NCBI GenBank assembly: GCA_029935315.1
Contig: JAOZKN010000007.1
Span: 1 to 42,524 of the forward strand
Direction of reading: 5' to 3'
Length of the DNA: 42,524 nucleotides
Source of the DNA: Desulfocapsa sp.
GTDB lineage: Bacteria > Desulfobacterota > Desulfobulbia > Desulfobulbales > Desulfocapsaceae
This document shows, piece after piece, positions 31,714 to 40,115 of the stretch. A program made the translations under genes and the position numbers. A model generated the notes under the pieces. That model made no database searches and was not told where the DNA came from. It saw only the letters and a program-made list of their open reading frames with translations. Each line of letters opens with the position of its first letter. Within the stretch, counting starts at the first letter, position 1.

Positions 31714-32844
31714 ATGAAGCCTTCCCTCTATATTCACATTCCCTTTTGCCTGGCTAAATGCAACTACTGTTCCTTTAACTCCTATGCGGGGCTGGAAGGC
31801 CTGCAGGAACGATATGTTGAGTGCATGTGTGTCGAATGCCGCAATGTCGCGGCTAAGGGGCAGCCAGCGCCTTTACAGAGCGTTTTCTTTGGTGGGGGGA
31901 CGCCTACACTGTTGTCAAATGATCAGCTGCAGAGGCTGCTTGCCACAATTGTTTCCTGTTTTGATATTGAAGAGGGTGCTGAAATATCCATTGAGGCAAA
32001 TCCCGGAACCGTCAATCTGGAAAAATTTCAACTGCTGCGGGCAAGTGGCATAAACCGTCTCTCCATTGGGGTGCAATCTTTCAATGATGCTGAGCTGCGT
32101 GCAATTGCTCGTGTCCATTCCGCGGAAGAAGCGAAACAGGCCCTCGAACTTGCAAGGGTTGCCGGTTTCAGCAACCTGAGTATTGACCTGATGTACGGCC
32201 TTCCGCAACAGACTGCAAAAAGCTGGCGGGAAAGTCTTGGCACTGCACTGTCAATGGGTATACAGCATCTGTCTTTGTATCAGCTCACCGTGGAAGAAAA
32301 AACTCCACTGGAAAAAATGCTTGCCTGTGGCAGTCTTCAGCTGCCGGACGAAGATGTTATTGCAGAGATGGATGAGATTACCGCCTCTTTGATGGAAAGT
32401 AATGGTCTGTATCAGTATGAAATTTCCAACTATGCACGGGAAGGGTATCAGTGTTCCCACAATATTAACTATTGGCAAAATGGGGAATATTATGCAATGG
32501 GAGCTGGAGCGGTTGCATATCTTGAGGGAACGAGGATCAAGAATATTGCAGGTCCCGAGCACTATTGCAGTTTAGTGGAGTCCGGACAATCAGTGGAGGC
32601 GGAGAGGGAGCGTCTGGACAAAGAGGCCTCTTTTCGCGAATCTGTTATTATGGGCCTGCGGTTGAACTGCGGGGTGTCATGCAAAAGGCTGGAACGACGA
32701 TACGCAATCACATTAGACCAGGTGTATGGCACAACAATAGAGAGCTTACGGGCTCGTGATTTGCTTGAATATGAAGGTGAGTATCTGCGATTGACAGGGC
32801 AGGGCAGGGTATTTGCCAATCTGGTGATGGCGGAACTGGTGTAG
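31714..32844 (+). CDS. hemW: Radical SAM haem chaperone HemW
   Basis: HemW binds haem and a 4Fe-4S cluster and delivers haem to membrane respiratory enzymes; it is the CoprIII-oxidase-like protein rather than HemN. The 376-residue product starts KPSLYIHIPFCLAKCNYCSF (CxxxCxxC cluster motif), followed by FFGGGTPTLL, SIEANPGTV, RLSIGVQSF and the HemW-type SLYQLTVEEKTP and YEISNYAREGYQCSHN. The ATG abuts the radC TGA with no gap. Genuine HemN usually has one more N-terminal cysteine, absent here. Confidence 0.94.
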   Translation: MKPSLYIHIPFCLAKCNYCSFNSYAGLEGLQERYVECMCVECRNVAAKGQPAPLQSVFFGGGTPTLLSNDQLQRLLATIVSCFDIEEGAEISIEANPGTVNLEKFQLLRASGINRLSIGVQSFNDAELRAIARVHSAEEAKQALELARVAGFSNLSIDLMYGLPQQTAKSWRESLGTALSMGIQHLSLYQLTVEEKTPLEKMLACGSLQLPDEDVIAEMDEITASLMESNGLYQYEISNYAREGYQCSHNINYWQNGEYYAMGAGAVAYLEGTRIKNIAGPEHYCSLVESGQSVEAERERLDKEASFRESVIMGLRLNCGVSCKRLERRYAITLDQVYGTTIESLRARDLLEYEGEYLRLTGQGRVFANLVMAELV

Positions 32845-32863
32845 GTTGTGCTAAAAAGCAGGG

Positions 32864-32911
32864 GATTTGACTTGTTTTTCAGAGAATACTTCGGGAAAAA
32901 CAAGTCAAATA
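32864..32911. terminator. Inverted repeat between hemW and the DsrE gene
   Basis: A perfect 16-bp stem (ATTTGACTTGTTTTTC / GAAAAACAAGTCAAAT) closes a 14-base loop, 20 bases after the hemW stop and about 36 bases beyond the stop of the convergent DsrE gene. There is no separate U-tract, as the T and A runs are inside the stem, so it is terminator-like or an RNA-stability element. Confidence 0.6.
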
Positions 32912-32946
32912 TTCCGCGGGCTCAGGGGGATCCCGCAGGCCGGGGC

Positions 32947-33297
32947 CTAAAAATTAAAGACAGTGGCGCCCGTCGCCATATCTATAAGATTACCGCCTGT
33001 GTCGAGTTTCATGTTGCTGTAGAAATCTCCTTCATCAAGATTACGGCCACCGGCACAGGGCTTACAGACACCGGTTTTCACATTCTTTTCTTCAAGATAA
33101 GAGAGATAATCTGCCGGGCAGTCACCGGTGATTGTTTTCTGTGAAGCATCTTTGTCTTTTACTGCCCACAGTGCTCCGCCATCAACGAGAAATATATTAA
33201 CAGTGTGTCCCTTCTCGTGGGCAATTTTAGAAAACTGGAAACAGCGTGCCGCCTTTTCATTGTCGTCCGTGTGTAGAATAAAAACGTAGTCAGCCAT
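32947..33297 (-). CDS. DsrE-family protein
   Basis: The 116-residue product starts MADYVFILHTDDNEKAARCFQFSKIAHEKGHTVNIFLVDGGALWAVK, the DsrE/DsrF-like Rossmann-type fold, and has cysteines in TGDCPADYL and KTGVCKPCAGG. Relatives carry or transfer sulfur on a cysteine, and are common in sulfur-cycle bacteria. AAGGAGAA precedes ATG 33297. It stands alone, facing hemW across the inverted repeat, and the 294-base gap upstream contains a possible promoter but no gene. Confidence 0.85.
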   Translation of the reverse strand: MADYVFILHTDDNEKAARCFQFSKIAHEKGHTVNIFLVDGGALWAVKDKDASQKTITGDCPADYLSYLEEKNVKTGVCKPCAGGRNLDEGDFYSNMKLDTGGNLIDMATGATVFNF

Positions 33298-33591
33298 GGG
33301 AATTCTCCTTTGCGAAAATGATGAAGTTGGTGGGAAGTATCATTAATAACTCACTCCTTTTAAACATATGTCCAATAAAAAAGCAAATGACATGCTTTAT
33401 TAACGGTGTCACAGGCTATTCTTGTTCGCTGTAACTGTGGAAATTCGAAGGGTGCAGCAGGAATAATAATGATGATGGTCGTGTGGGGATAATTATTTCC
33501 CTCTGCAACTGACCATGGTATCCTCGGTGAAAAACATCGTGTATAATTTTGAATCACATTTTATGGCACTGGATCAGGAGGAAAGTGAATA

Positions 33592-33810
33592 ATGTATCTG
33601 CCGGCACTTGCAAAAGATCTGTATAAGGCTCAACAGGAAGTAGAACAACTTGAACGGGAACTGAAGCTTGCAACCAGCGTTGCAGCGCAGGATAAAGTGA
33701 AAGATGAGCTCCGCCAGGTAAATGCGGAACTTGCCCAGCTCAAACAAATAATGGAGGGGCGAAAGGAGCATTCCAGGGCTTCTCTGTATAAAGCAAAATC
33801 CCGTTATTGA
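33592..33810 (+). CDS. 72-residue coiled-coil protein
   Basis: The small protein MYLPALAKDLYKAQQEVEQLERELK continues with AQDKVKDELRQVNAELAQLKQIME and ends with a basic RASLYKAKSRY. Leu/Val spacing predicts one long coiled coil over residues 5-57. AGGAGGAA precedes the ATG. I do not recognise a family; the shape suggests a structural or assembly partner. The nearest neighbours are the DsrE gene upstream (opposite strand) and the exported protein downstream. Confidence 0.65.
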   Translation: MYLPALAKDLYKAQQEVEQLERELKLATSVAAQDKVKDELRQVNAELAQLKQIMEGRKEHSRASLYKAKSRY

Positions 33811-33961
33811 GAAGTGAGCCGTCAGCCACACTTCACGAAGACACTTTTTAGCACTACTCCTTGCCATCCATTTTTTTGGTATTTATAATAACACATGCTT
33901 TGCCGGGAAGATATTATCACGGTATCCATCCACAATATAAATCAATTTTCAGGTGATCCTT

Positions 33962-34453
33962 ATGCAGACATTTTCCAGAAGAACATTCTTTCTTTTCGTG
34001 TTGTTTTCCTTTTTGTTCACTTTTGTCAGTTCCTCTCTCCATGCCGGATCGGCAAAAGAGAGACAGGGTTGGGGAAGTAAAGATGAATATAATCAGTATT
34101 ATAACCCCAAAGAGCTGGATAAGCTGAAGGGAGAAGTGCTAAAGTTCAAGAAAGTTAAACCCCTTGCCGGAATGTCCAAGGCAACTGTCCTGATTTTAGA
34201 TGAAGATGGAGATAAGGTTGTTGTTCACCTTTGTCCCGTCTGGTTTGCCACGGCAAAGGACACTGGAATTAAGCGTGGAGATAAAGTTAAAATCAAGGGA
34301 AGTTGGGCTGAAATAGATGGCGAGGATGTTTTTATGGCTTCCAAAGTAAAAAAAGGTGAACATTATGAATTTAAAGTGCGCCTGACCAACGATGGAACAC
34401 CCTTTTGGAATATGACTCCCGAGGAATTGGCCCACGAAAGAGGGCAGCAGTAA
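33962..34453 (+). CDS. Exported OB-fold-like protein of unknown function
   Basis: The 163-residue product begins with a Sec signal peptide (TFFLFVLFSFLFTFVSSSLHA, cleavage near residue 28). The mature part has alternating beta strands (KLKGEVLKFKKVKPLAGMSKATVLILDEDGDKVVVHLCP, KIKGSWAEIDGEDVFMASKVKKGEHYEFKVR) typical of a small OB-fold or similar barrel, with a single cysteine (HLCP). AGGTGAT lies before ATG 33962. I do not recognise a family with confidence; it is probably a periplasmic binding or electron-transfer accessory protein. Confidence 0.6.
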   Translation: MQTFSRRTFFLFVLFSFLFTFVSSSLHAGSAKERQGWGSKDEYNQYYNPKELDKLKGEVLKFKKVKPLAGMSKATVLILDEDGDKVVVHLCPVWFATAKDTGIKRGDKVKIKGSWAEIDGEDVFMASKVKKGEHYEFKVRLTNDGTPFWNMTPEELAHERGQQ

Positions 34454-34620
34454 TCAAATGTTTGTGGTGATTTTTATGCCGCCAGAATTTTGCCGAGGAA
34501 AGAGATATGAAGAGGCCTTGTCCGTTTGTGAATTATTGGCTTGCATGCTTTTTAGTACCGTATAAATACTTTTCGTGTATTTTCACCCTTCAAGGGGGTA
34601 CTGAACGGAGTGAAAAGAAT

Positions 34621-35223
34621 TTGGTGAAGGTACTTAACCCTCTTTGTGGGGTGTTAGTGGTCTTTTTGCTGAATGGCTGCATTTTGGGACAACAAAGCAC
34701 GGCTCTGTCTGACTCCGAACTTCCTGGAATAAGTAGTAGTCTTGAGCCAGGATTACGTGTGTACTATAAATCCGGTTTTTATCGCCACCTCAATCAAATG
34801 GAAAGTGATGAGGTCATGCTGGGGTATGGGAGACAGGGTCCGCCTGTTGCCCTCCTGAATCATCAATTCAATAAAACAGAGGTTTTTGCCAGCGGAGAAA
34901 AAAAGGGGGTTGGCGTATTCTTCAGCGGCTACCTGAAAATGGATACTCCGGGAACGTACCGTTTTCAGGCAATGTCCAATGACGGAATCCGGGTGATTGT
35001 TCATCAGACAAGGGTTGTTTATGACCCGCGTTTTCACTCCGACAGGCTCTCTGAGACAGGTGAAGTGGCGATTGCAGACCCAAAATGGTATCCGATTACG
35101 GTAAAGTATTTTCAGCGTAAGGGGACAGCTCGTCTTGAATTATTCTGGCAGCCTCCGGGAGCAGAAGCTTTTGTGATTATTCCAGCTGCAGCCTATGGAC
35201 ATGTCAAGGCCGATACACAATAG
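34621..35223 (+). CDS. PA14-domain-like lipoprotein
   Basis: The product has a lipobox (VFLLNGCILGQQ) and a C-terminal PA14-like beta domain (LRVYYKSGFYRHLNQM; VGVFFSGYLKMDTPGTYRFQAMSNDGIRVIVHQTRVVYD; YPITVKYFQRKGTARLELFWQPPG), a domain that binds carbohydrate or mediates adhesion. Start choice is uncertain: TTG 34621 puts the lipobox in a normal signal peptide, but ATG 34507 has a better ribosome binding site (GAGGAAAG) and gives 238 residues with a hydrophobic N-terminus. It follows the OB-like exported protein by about 170 bases and could be co-transcribed. Confidence 0.6.
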   Translation: MVKVLNPLCGVLVVFLLNGCILGQQSTALSDSELPGISSSLEPGLRVYYKSGFYRHLNQMESDEVMLGYGRQGPPVALLNHQFNKTEVFASGEKKGVGVFFSGYLKMDTPGTYRFQAMSNDGIRVIVHQTRVVYDPRFHSDRLSETGEVAIADPKWYPITVKYFQRKGTARLELFWQPPGAEAFVIIPAAAYGHVKADTQ

Positions 35224-35238
35224 CCATTTTTAAAGAAG

Positions 35239-35703
35239 TCAGTGAGTTACTTTTGTAACGAGTAACCAGAGAAGATGAAGACTGGCCAGTGCATAGAGTC
35301 CGGCAATCACATCGTCCATCATAATCCCGAATCCACCATGGATGTGCTGGTCAAACCATGAACAGGGAAAGGGTTTGAACACATCAAAAACACGAAAGAG
35401 AAGGAAGCCCAGGATCCAGGCGGCCGGATGATTTGGAGCAGCAGTAAGGGTGATAAACATCCCCACAAATTCATCAATAACGATTGGCCCGGCATCGGCC
35501 TGATCAAGAATTTTTTCGGCAGATCCTGAGAGGATGCAACCCAACACAAAAAGAACAGCCAGCATGCCAAGGTAGGTGGGCATGGGCAGGTTACGCATAA
35601 AAAACCAGGGAACAAGGGCCACTAGTGATCCCCATGTACCGGGGGCTTTGGGGAGATTGCCGGAGTAAAAACCGGTGGCCAGAAACATGATGATCTTGTC
35701 CAT
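35239..35703 (-). CDS. pgpA: Phosphatidylglycerophosphatase A
   Basis: PgpA dephosphorylates phosphatidylglycerol phosphate to phosphatidylglycerol at the inner membrane. The 154-residue product starts MDKIIMFLATGFYSGNLPKAPGTWGSLVAL (family signature), contains IVIDEFVGMFI, FLLFRVFDVFKPFP and GFGIMMDDVIAGLYA, and has four membrane helices. The ATG 35703 overlaps the larC stop by one base (TAATG), so the two are translationally coupled; the open frame extends back into larC, but that part is not family sequence. It ends the def-fmt-larC-pgpA operon. Confidence 0.95.
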   Translation of the reverse strand: MDKIIMFLATGFYSGNLPKAPGTWGSLVALVPWFFMRNLPMPTYLGMLAVLFVLGCILSGSAEKILDQADAGPIVIDEFVGMFITLTAAPNHPAAWILGFLLFRVFDVFKPFPCSWFDQHIHGGFGIMMDDVIAGLYALASLHLLWLLVTKVTH

Positions 35704-36884
35704 TACTCTTCCTTTTGTTCTGCCCGCACAATAGCTCTGTAGACACGTGCCAGGGGGATATTGTTCATTTTTGCGATTTTTCTGCACGCTTCATATTCGG
35801 GATAAATAACTTCTCCCTCAGGGGTTTGTACCAGTTTGGCCTCAACTTTTCCCCACTCTGTATGTACTGCAATTTTTTTGCGGCTGAGAGTCATCCGTTT
35901 TTCCTGGCGAAAGCGCAGGCCAATGGCGCTGGTTTCAGAGAGGATAATCTGTTTCAGGGGCAGCGTCTGCCAGGGTCTGGCAATGACCTGCAGACAATGA
36001 CCGGGGCGGCCCTTTTTCATCAGCAGAGGTGAGAGGGAGACATCCAGGGCACCGGCAGCAAAGAGCTGTTCACAGAGATAGGGAAAGAGTTCCGTGTTCC
36101 AGTCGTCCAGGTTGGTCTCTATGATTTCCACAGTCTGGCTTTCCTCTGCATCCTGTGTTTCTCCGATAATCAGGCGCAGCAGGTTGGGCTGATTATCGCC
36201 TAAAGCATTGCTTCCGGCCCCATAGCCAATATGCTTGATTGTCATGCCTGGCATGGCGCCAAAGGTGCTTGCCAGTTGTACTGCAAGCACTGCACCGGTG
36301 GGGGTGACGAGTTCCTGCTCCTGTTCAACTCCGTACACCGGAACGTCTTGCAGCAGTTCGCAGACTGCAGGAGCGGGCAGGGGAAGCTTTCCGTGATCGC
36401 AGTGCACAAAACCTCTTCCCATGGGCAGCGGCGAACAGTGTATGGCATTGATGCCGAAAAAGTCCAAACCGACCAGCGTGCCCACAACATCAACAATGGT
36501 GTCCACCGCACCAACTTCATGGAAGTGGATTTTGGCAAGATCAACATCGTGGACTTTGGCTTCTGCTTCTGCCAGACGGATGAAAATCTGTTCAGCCTTC
36601 TCTTTTATTGCGGGTTGAAGGCTGCTGCTTTGAAGAAGATCCAGAATATTACCAAGATGGCGGAATTGCTGTCTGGAAGGGGAGAGTACTCGAACGCTGC
36701 TACAGGCTATCCCACAACGAATTTCCTGCTTCACATCAATGCTGAAATCCAGTCCCGGGATTTTGCCAAGTTCAGCGGCGAGGAGATCCTGTGAGAAGCC
36801 GGCATGGAAGAGGGCGCCCAGAAACATATCCCCACTGATTCCTGAAAAGCAGTCAAGGTAGCAGGTGGTCGTAGAGTCTGGCAT
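35703..36884 (-). CDS. larC: Nickel pincer cofactor biosynthesis protein LarC
   Basis: LarC inserts nickel to finish the Ni-pincer nucleotide cofactor of lactate racemase and related enzymes. The 393-residue product starts CYLDCFSGISGDMFLGAL, shows RCGIACSSVRVLSP, KIHFHEVGAVDTIVDVVG, GRGFVHCDHGKLPLPAPA, TPTGAVLAVQLA, ETNLDDWNTELFPYL, and the C-terminal KRMTLSRKKIAVHTEWGKVEAKL. larB and larE are not in the window. It overlaps pgpA by one base and follows fmt by 10 bases. Confidence 0.94.
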   Translation of the reverse strand: MPDSTTTCYLDCFSGISGDMFLGALFHAGFSQDLLAAELGKIPGLDFSIDVKQEIRCGIACSSVRVLSPSRQQFRHLGNILDLLQSSSLQPAIKEKAEQIFIRLAEAEAKVHDVDLAKIHFHEVGAVDTIVDVVGTLVGLDFFGINAIHCSPLPMGRGFVHCDHGKLPLPAPAVCELLQDVPVYGVEQEQELVTPTGAVLAVQLASTFGAMPGMTIKHIGYGAGSNALGDNQPNLLRLIIGETQDAEESQTVEIIETNLDDWNTELFPYLCEQLFAAGALDVSLSPLLMKKGRPGHCLQVIARPWQTLPLKQIILSETSAIGLRFRQEKRMTLSRKKIAVHTEWGKVEAKLVQTPEGEVIYPEYEACRKIAKMNNIPLARVYRAIVRAEQKEE

Positions 36885-36894
36885 TACTTGAACT

Positions 36895-37854
36895 TCAGGG
36901 GGTTTGCAGAAATTGCTGGCCGTTTGCCAGTTTCTGACCGCAGAGGTAGGCCTCTACACTCATCCGCTTCTTGCCTTCCGGCTGGATTTCACGAACCAGC
37001 AGTGATCCATCACCGGTGGCCAGCAGCAGACCCTTACGATCCGCCAGGAGAATAGTCCCCGGAGCCTGTGTACACTTTGTATCGCTGAGTGATGGAGAGA
37101 AAAAACGAAATCGTTTTCCCTCAAGAAAACTGTAGGCCGTTGGCCATGGATCCATCCCCCTGATAAGGCGGTGGATTTCGGCAGCCGATCTGGTCCAGTC
37201 GATACACCCATCTTCTTTCTTCAGTGGTGGCGCTTCGGTGGCCAGGCTGTGATTCTGCTCAATGGGAGGGAGTTTATCCTGTCGCAGAAGATCAAGGGCT
37301 TCTATAAGTGCACGCCCGCCAAGAGTTGAGAGTTTGCTAAAGAGTCCTCCCGCTGTTTCATCATCTGTAACAGGGATGGATGCTGGCAGAAGCATTGCGC
37401 CTGTATCCATCCCCACATCCATCTGCATAATTGTGACTCCCGCTTCTTTGTCGCCTGCAAGAACAGCCCACTGAATGGGAGCGGCACCACGGTGACGGGG
37501 CAGAAGAGAGCCATGAATATTAATACAACCCAAAGGCGGCAGATCAAGGATGGATGGAGGCAGAATCCGACCATAGGCGGCAACAATTATTAAATCCGCT
37601 TTGTAGGAACGTAGTTCATCAGCAAATTCCCCGGTTCTGATTTTTGTGGGTTGCAGCACGGGAATAGCAAAAGATTCAGCCAGGATTTTTACCGGCGGGG
37701 GCGTAAGCTTTTTCCCGCGCCCTTTGGGGCGATCCGGTTGGCTGATAACCGCCACCACCTGGTCGGGCCCGTCGATCAGGGCCTGCAGCGCGGGAACAGA
37801 AAAATCAGGTGTTCCCATAAAGATGATTCGAAACGTTCTGTTTTCTGTTGTCAT
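36895..37854 (-). CDS. fmt: Methionyl-tRNA formyltransferase
   Basis: Fmt formylates initiator Met-tRNA using 10-formyl-tetrahydrofolate. The 319-residue product starts RIIFMGTPDFSVPALQALI and has ISQPDRPKGRGKKLTPPPVK, AAYGRILPPSILDLP, the catalytic INIHGSLLPRHRGAAPIQWAVLAGDKEAGVTIMQMDVGMDTG, and a C-terminal OB-like domain. It follows def by 8 bases, as usual, and precedes larC. Confidence 0.97.
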   Translation of the reverse strand: MTTENRTFRIIFMGTPDFSVPALQALIDGPDQVVAVISQPDRPKGRGKKLTPPPVKILAESFAIPVLQPTKIRTGEFADELRSYKADLIIVAAYGRILPPSILDLPPLGCINIHGSLLPRHRGAAPIQWAVLAGDKEAGVTIMQMDVGMDTGAMLLPASIPVTDDETAGGLFSKLSTLGGRALIEALDLLRQDKLPPIEQNHSLATEAPPLKKEDGCIDWTRSAAEIHRLIRGMDPWPTAYSFLEGKRFRFFSPSLSDTKCTQAPGTILLADRKGLLLATGDGSLLVREIQPEGKKRMSVEAYLCGQKLANGQQFLQTP

Positions 37855-37862
37855 GATCTCGT

Positions 37863-38390
37863 TTATTTTTTGCCGGCAGCCAGTTGTTTTTTGATCTTTT
37901 TCTTATACAGCGTGCGTTTTAATACAGAGAGGTAATCGAGAAACAGGATACCATGCAGATGGTCAATCTCATGTTGGAGCACAACGGCAAAACGGTCTTC
38001 AGCGGTGAGTTCCTGCTCTGTTCCTTCTACATCCTGATACGAAACAGTGATTATTTTGCTCCGTGTCACAGACGCAGTGAGGTCGAGGAGGGAGAGGCAG
38101 CCTTCTTCATCCACCTGCTTGCCTTCTTTTTTGTTAATGACAGGGTTCACCATGACCATTGCTTCCTTCTCTGCATCTTCGGCATCATCGTCATCTTCGG
38201 TGATATCCAGCACAATCAACTGGATAGATGCTCCTACCTGGGGGGCAGCTAAGCCTACACCCGGAGCGTCATACATGGATTCGACCATATCTGTAATCAG
38301 GGTGGTGAGAGTGGAATCAAATTCGGTGACTTGTTTTGCTTTTTGTCGCAGAACAGGGTCTGGAAATGTAAGTATGGGTAACAGGCTCAT
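37863..38390 (-). CDS. def: Peptide deformylase
   Basis: Def removes the N-formyl group from new proteins. The 175-residue product starts MSLLPILTFPDPVLRQKAKQV and has the three family motifs GVGLAAPQVG, EEGCLSL (metal Cys) and HEIDHLHG (two metal His and catalytic Glu). The insertion DITEDDDDAEDAEKEA between motifs 1 and 2 is very acidic. The frame is open to 38516 but that N-terminus is not family-like; ATG 38390 has no clear ribosome binding site. It leads the def-fmt-larC-pgpA operon and is divergent from plsY. Confidence 0.95.
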   Translation of the reverse strand: MSLLPILTFPDPVLRQKAKQVTEFDSTLTTLITDMVESMYDAPGVGLAAPQVGASIQLIVLDITEDDDDAEDAEKEAMVMVNPVINKKEGKQVDEEGCLSLLDLTASVTRSKIITVSYQDVEGTEQELTAEDRFAVVLQHEIDHLHGILFLDYLSVLKRTLYKKKIKKQLAAGKK

Positions 38391-38554
38391 GGCAATTTGT
38401 AATGTATTTATGCAATAAAGATTTTTGGGGTGAAGTTGGGAAATATAGCATATGGCTCTCCTTTCCGCACCAAAGTTGTATTTCATAACAATATGCGCTA
38501 CTATTTGAATAGTCAATTTAGACTATTAACTTTTTTGTAAAAACAATACAACTT

Positions 38555-39166
38555 ATGATAATTACTTTCTTTATTTCATTTTTTGTCAGTTATCTTCTGG
38601 GTGCTGTTCCCTTTGGCCTGCTCTTTAGCCGGGCGGTTGGAAAAGACGTGCGTCAGGAGGGAAGTGGTAATATAGGGGCCACAAATGTGAACCGGGTCCT
38701 GGGGAAAAAACTGGGCATCCTGACCCTGCTCTGTGACGTGGCAAAGGGCTTTTTCCCGGTATTTATTGCTACTGCTTTTCTGCCTTCCACGGGCAATGCT
38801 GAGCTGATTGTCGCCCTGTGCGGGCTGGCAACTGTCCTTGGCCATATGTTTTCCGTGTATATGGGGTTTAAGGGTGGCAAAGGAGTGGCCACAGCCCTTG
38901 GCGTGTTTCTGTTTTTCTCCCCGCTGGCTGTTCTCTTTGCCTTGTTTCTTTTTGTTGCAGTGGTGTATTTCAGCGGCTTTGTTTCAGCCGGATCCCTTGC
39001 CGCATCCGCTTTTATTCCTCTCTGTCTCTGGTTGCTTGGCAGCAGTCTGCCAGTATTGCTCGTTGCATGCACCATTGCACTGCTTATCTGGCTGAAACAC
39101 AGTTCGAATATTGGCCGGCTTATGCGTGGTGAGGAAAAAAGCTGGAAGACAAAGGAGGCAAAATGA
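38555..39166 (+). CDS. plsY: Acyl-phosphate:glycerol-3-phosphate acyltransferase
   Basis: PlsY uses acyl-phosphate to acylate glycerol-3-phosphate, the first step of phospholipid synthesis in most bacteria. The 203-residue membrane protein has the three signature loops SYLLGAVPFGLL with GSGNIGATNVNR, GHMFSVYMGFKGGKGVATALG, and the later KHSSNIGRLMRGEEK, with five to six membrane helices. It is divergent from def. The stop overlaps the next start (ATGA). Confidence 0.96.
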   Translation: MIITFFISFFVSYLLGAVPFGLLFSRAVGKDVRQEGSGNIGATNVNRVLGKKLGILTLLCDVAKGFFPVFIATAFLPSTGNAELIVALCGLATVLGHMFSVYMGFKGGKGVATALGVFLFFSPLAVLFALFLFVAVVYFSGFVSAGSLAASAFIPLCLWLLGSSLPVLLVACTIALLIWLKHSSNIGRLMRGEEKSWKTKEAK

Positions 39167-39474
39167 CAAAGTCAGAATGGAAAGAGGTCTTCGAGGCAAA
39201 AGAACTTTTAGGGCTTGGTGACAGTGCAACCCTTGGCGAAATCAAGCGCAGTTATCGGCAGCGATGCAAAAAATTTCATCCGGATATCGTTGGAGATGAC
39301 AAGGCCAAAGGGGATATGATGCGAAAACTCACCCGGGCCTATGATGTTCTTATGAATCATTATAAACAGTTCAAGATCCCCCTGATTCCGCAAAAAGGAG
39401 AGGCTATAGAGGCCGAAGACTGGTGGATGGATCGTTTTGGCCGGGATCCGCTCTGGGGAAAAAACAATGTCTGA
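39163..39474 (+). CDS. J-domain protein (DnaJ-like)
   Basis: The 103-residue protein has a J domain at residues about 10-65 with the HPD tripeptide in KKFHPDIVGDD, followed by a short C-terminal tail (AEDWWMDRFGRDPLWGKNN). It lacks the G/F, zinc and C-terminal domains of DnaJ, so it would recruit DnaK to a specific client. It starts within the plsY stop codon (ATGA overlap), so it is translationally coupled to the acyltransferase; whether that reflects a functional link is not known. Confidence 0.88.
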   Translation: MTKSEWKEVFEAKELLGLGDSATLGEIKRSYRQRCKKFHPDIVGDDKAKGDMMRKLTRAYDVLMNHYKQFKIPLIPQKGEAIEAEDWWMDRFGRDPLWGKNNV

Positions 39475-39567
39475 TTCGTTGTTGTAAATAGCCTGGCAAA
39501 TAAAATGTTCTGCTTTCTGTCGTCATTCCCTCCCTTTCCCCCTTGTCCTCTCCCTGTCTTTAATTTC

Positions 39568-39610
39568 TTGACATAAATTGATTAGGGACGCTATTGTTTA
39601 GCCATGCTAA
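39568..39610 (+). promoter_or_regulatory. Promoter and possible MarR operator upstream of the efflux operon
   Basis: TTGACA at 39568-39573 and TATTGT at 39592-39597 (18-base spacing) look like a sigma-70 promoter. The palindrome TTAGC-CAT-GCTAA at 39598-39610 directly follows the -10 box and is a plausible binding site for the MarR protein encoded 29 bases downstream, implying autoregulation. Confidence 0.5.
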
Positions 39611-39638
39611 GTAATATTCACATGCAAAAGATATAATT

Positions 39639-40115
39639 ATGAGCAGTCAAAAAACAAATGAACAGGCACGCTTTATTGCCAGGGCCGGCAGAAAGCTGAA
39701 GGATCACATCTTTTCCATTCAGTCTGGTCTGCACAGTGGCAGTGGAAGCTGTAAAGGTGAGGAACTTTCCATGGCACAGGTGCAGATGGTTATGGCAGTG
39801 CAGTCTGAGGCTGATTTGACCATCACCCGCCTTGCCGGAAAGTTGAAAGTTGCCCCGCCATCGGTTTCCAGTATGGTGGACCGTCTGGTTGAAAAAGGAG
39901 TCTTGCTTCGTGAACGGAGCGAGCAGGACAGGAGAAAAGTTGTGGTTCGCCTGTCTGCGAAGGCTGCAGTACACGCCGAGCGTATGGAAGGGGTGGTACT
40001 TGCTGCATTTCTTGATCTTGTGGAAAAAGTAGGGCCTGAAACGGCAGAAAAATGGTGCGAAGTGCTCGAACGTGTGGAGCAGGTATTGATGGCAAACGAG
40101 AATGATGATGAGTGA
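39639..40115 (+). CDS. MarR-family transcriptional regulator
   Basis: The 158-residue protein has a MarR winged-helix domain: helix LTITRLAGKLKVAPPSVSSMVDRLVEKGVLL (about 65-95) and the wing RERSEQDRRKVVVRLSAKA, with flanking dimerisation helices. Members repress efflux or stress genes until a small phenolic or similar ligand binds. It overlaps the start of the membrane-fusion protein gene by 14 bases, indicating one operon, and an inverted repeat lies in its promoter. Confidence 0.93.
   Translation: MSSQKTNEQARFIARAGRKLKDHIFSIQSGLHSGSGSCKGEELSMAQVQMVMAVQSEADLTITRLAGKLKVAPPSVSSMVDRLVEKGVLLRERSEQDRRKVVVRLSAKAAVHAERMEGVVLAAFLDLVEKVGPETAEKWCEVLERVEQVLMANENDDE

Noticed and set aside
33298-33591. 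A possible gene in the gap between the DsrE gene and the coiled-coil gene
   Set aside because: Only short frames without ribosome binding sites are present; the region is probably the divergent promoter area of the two genes.
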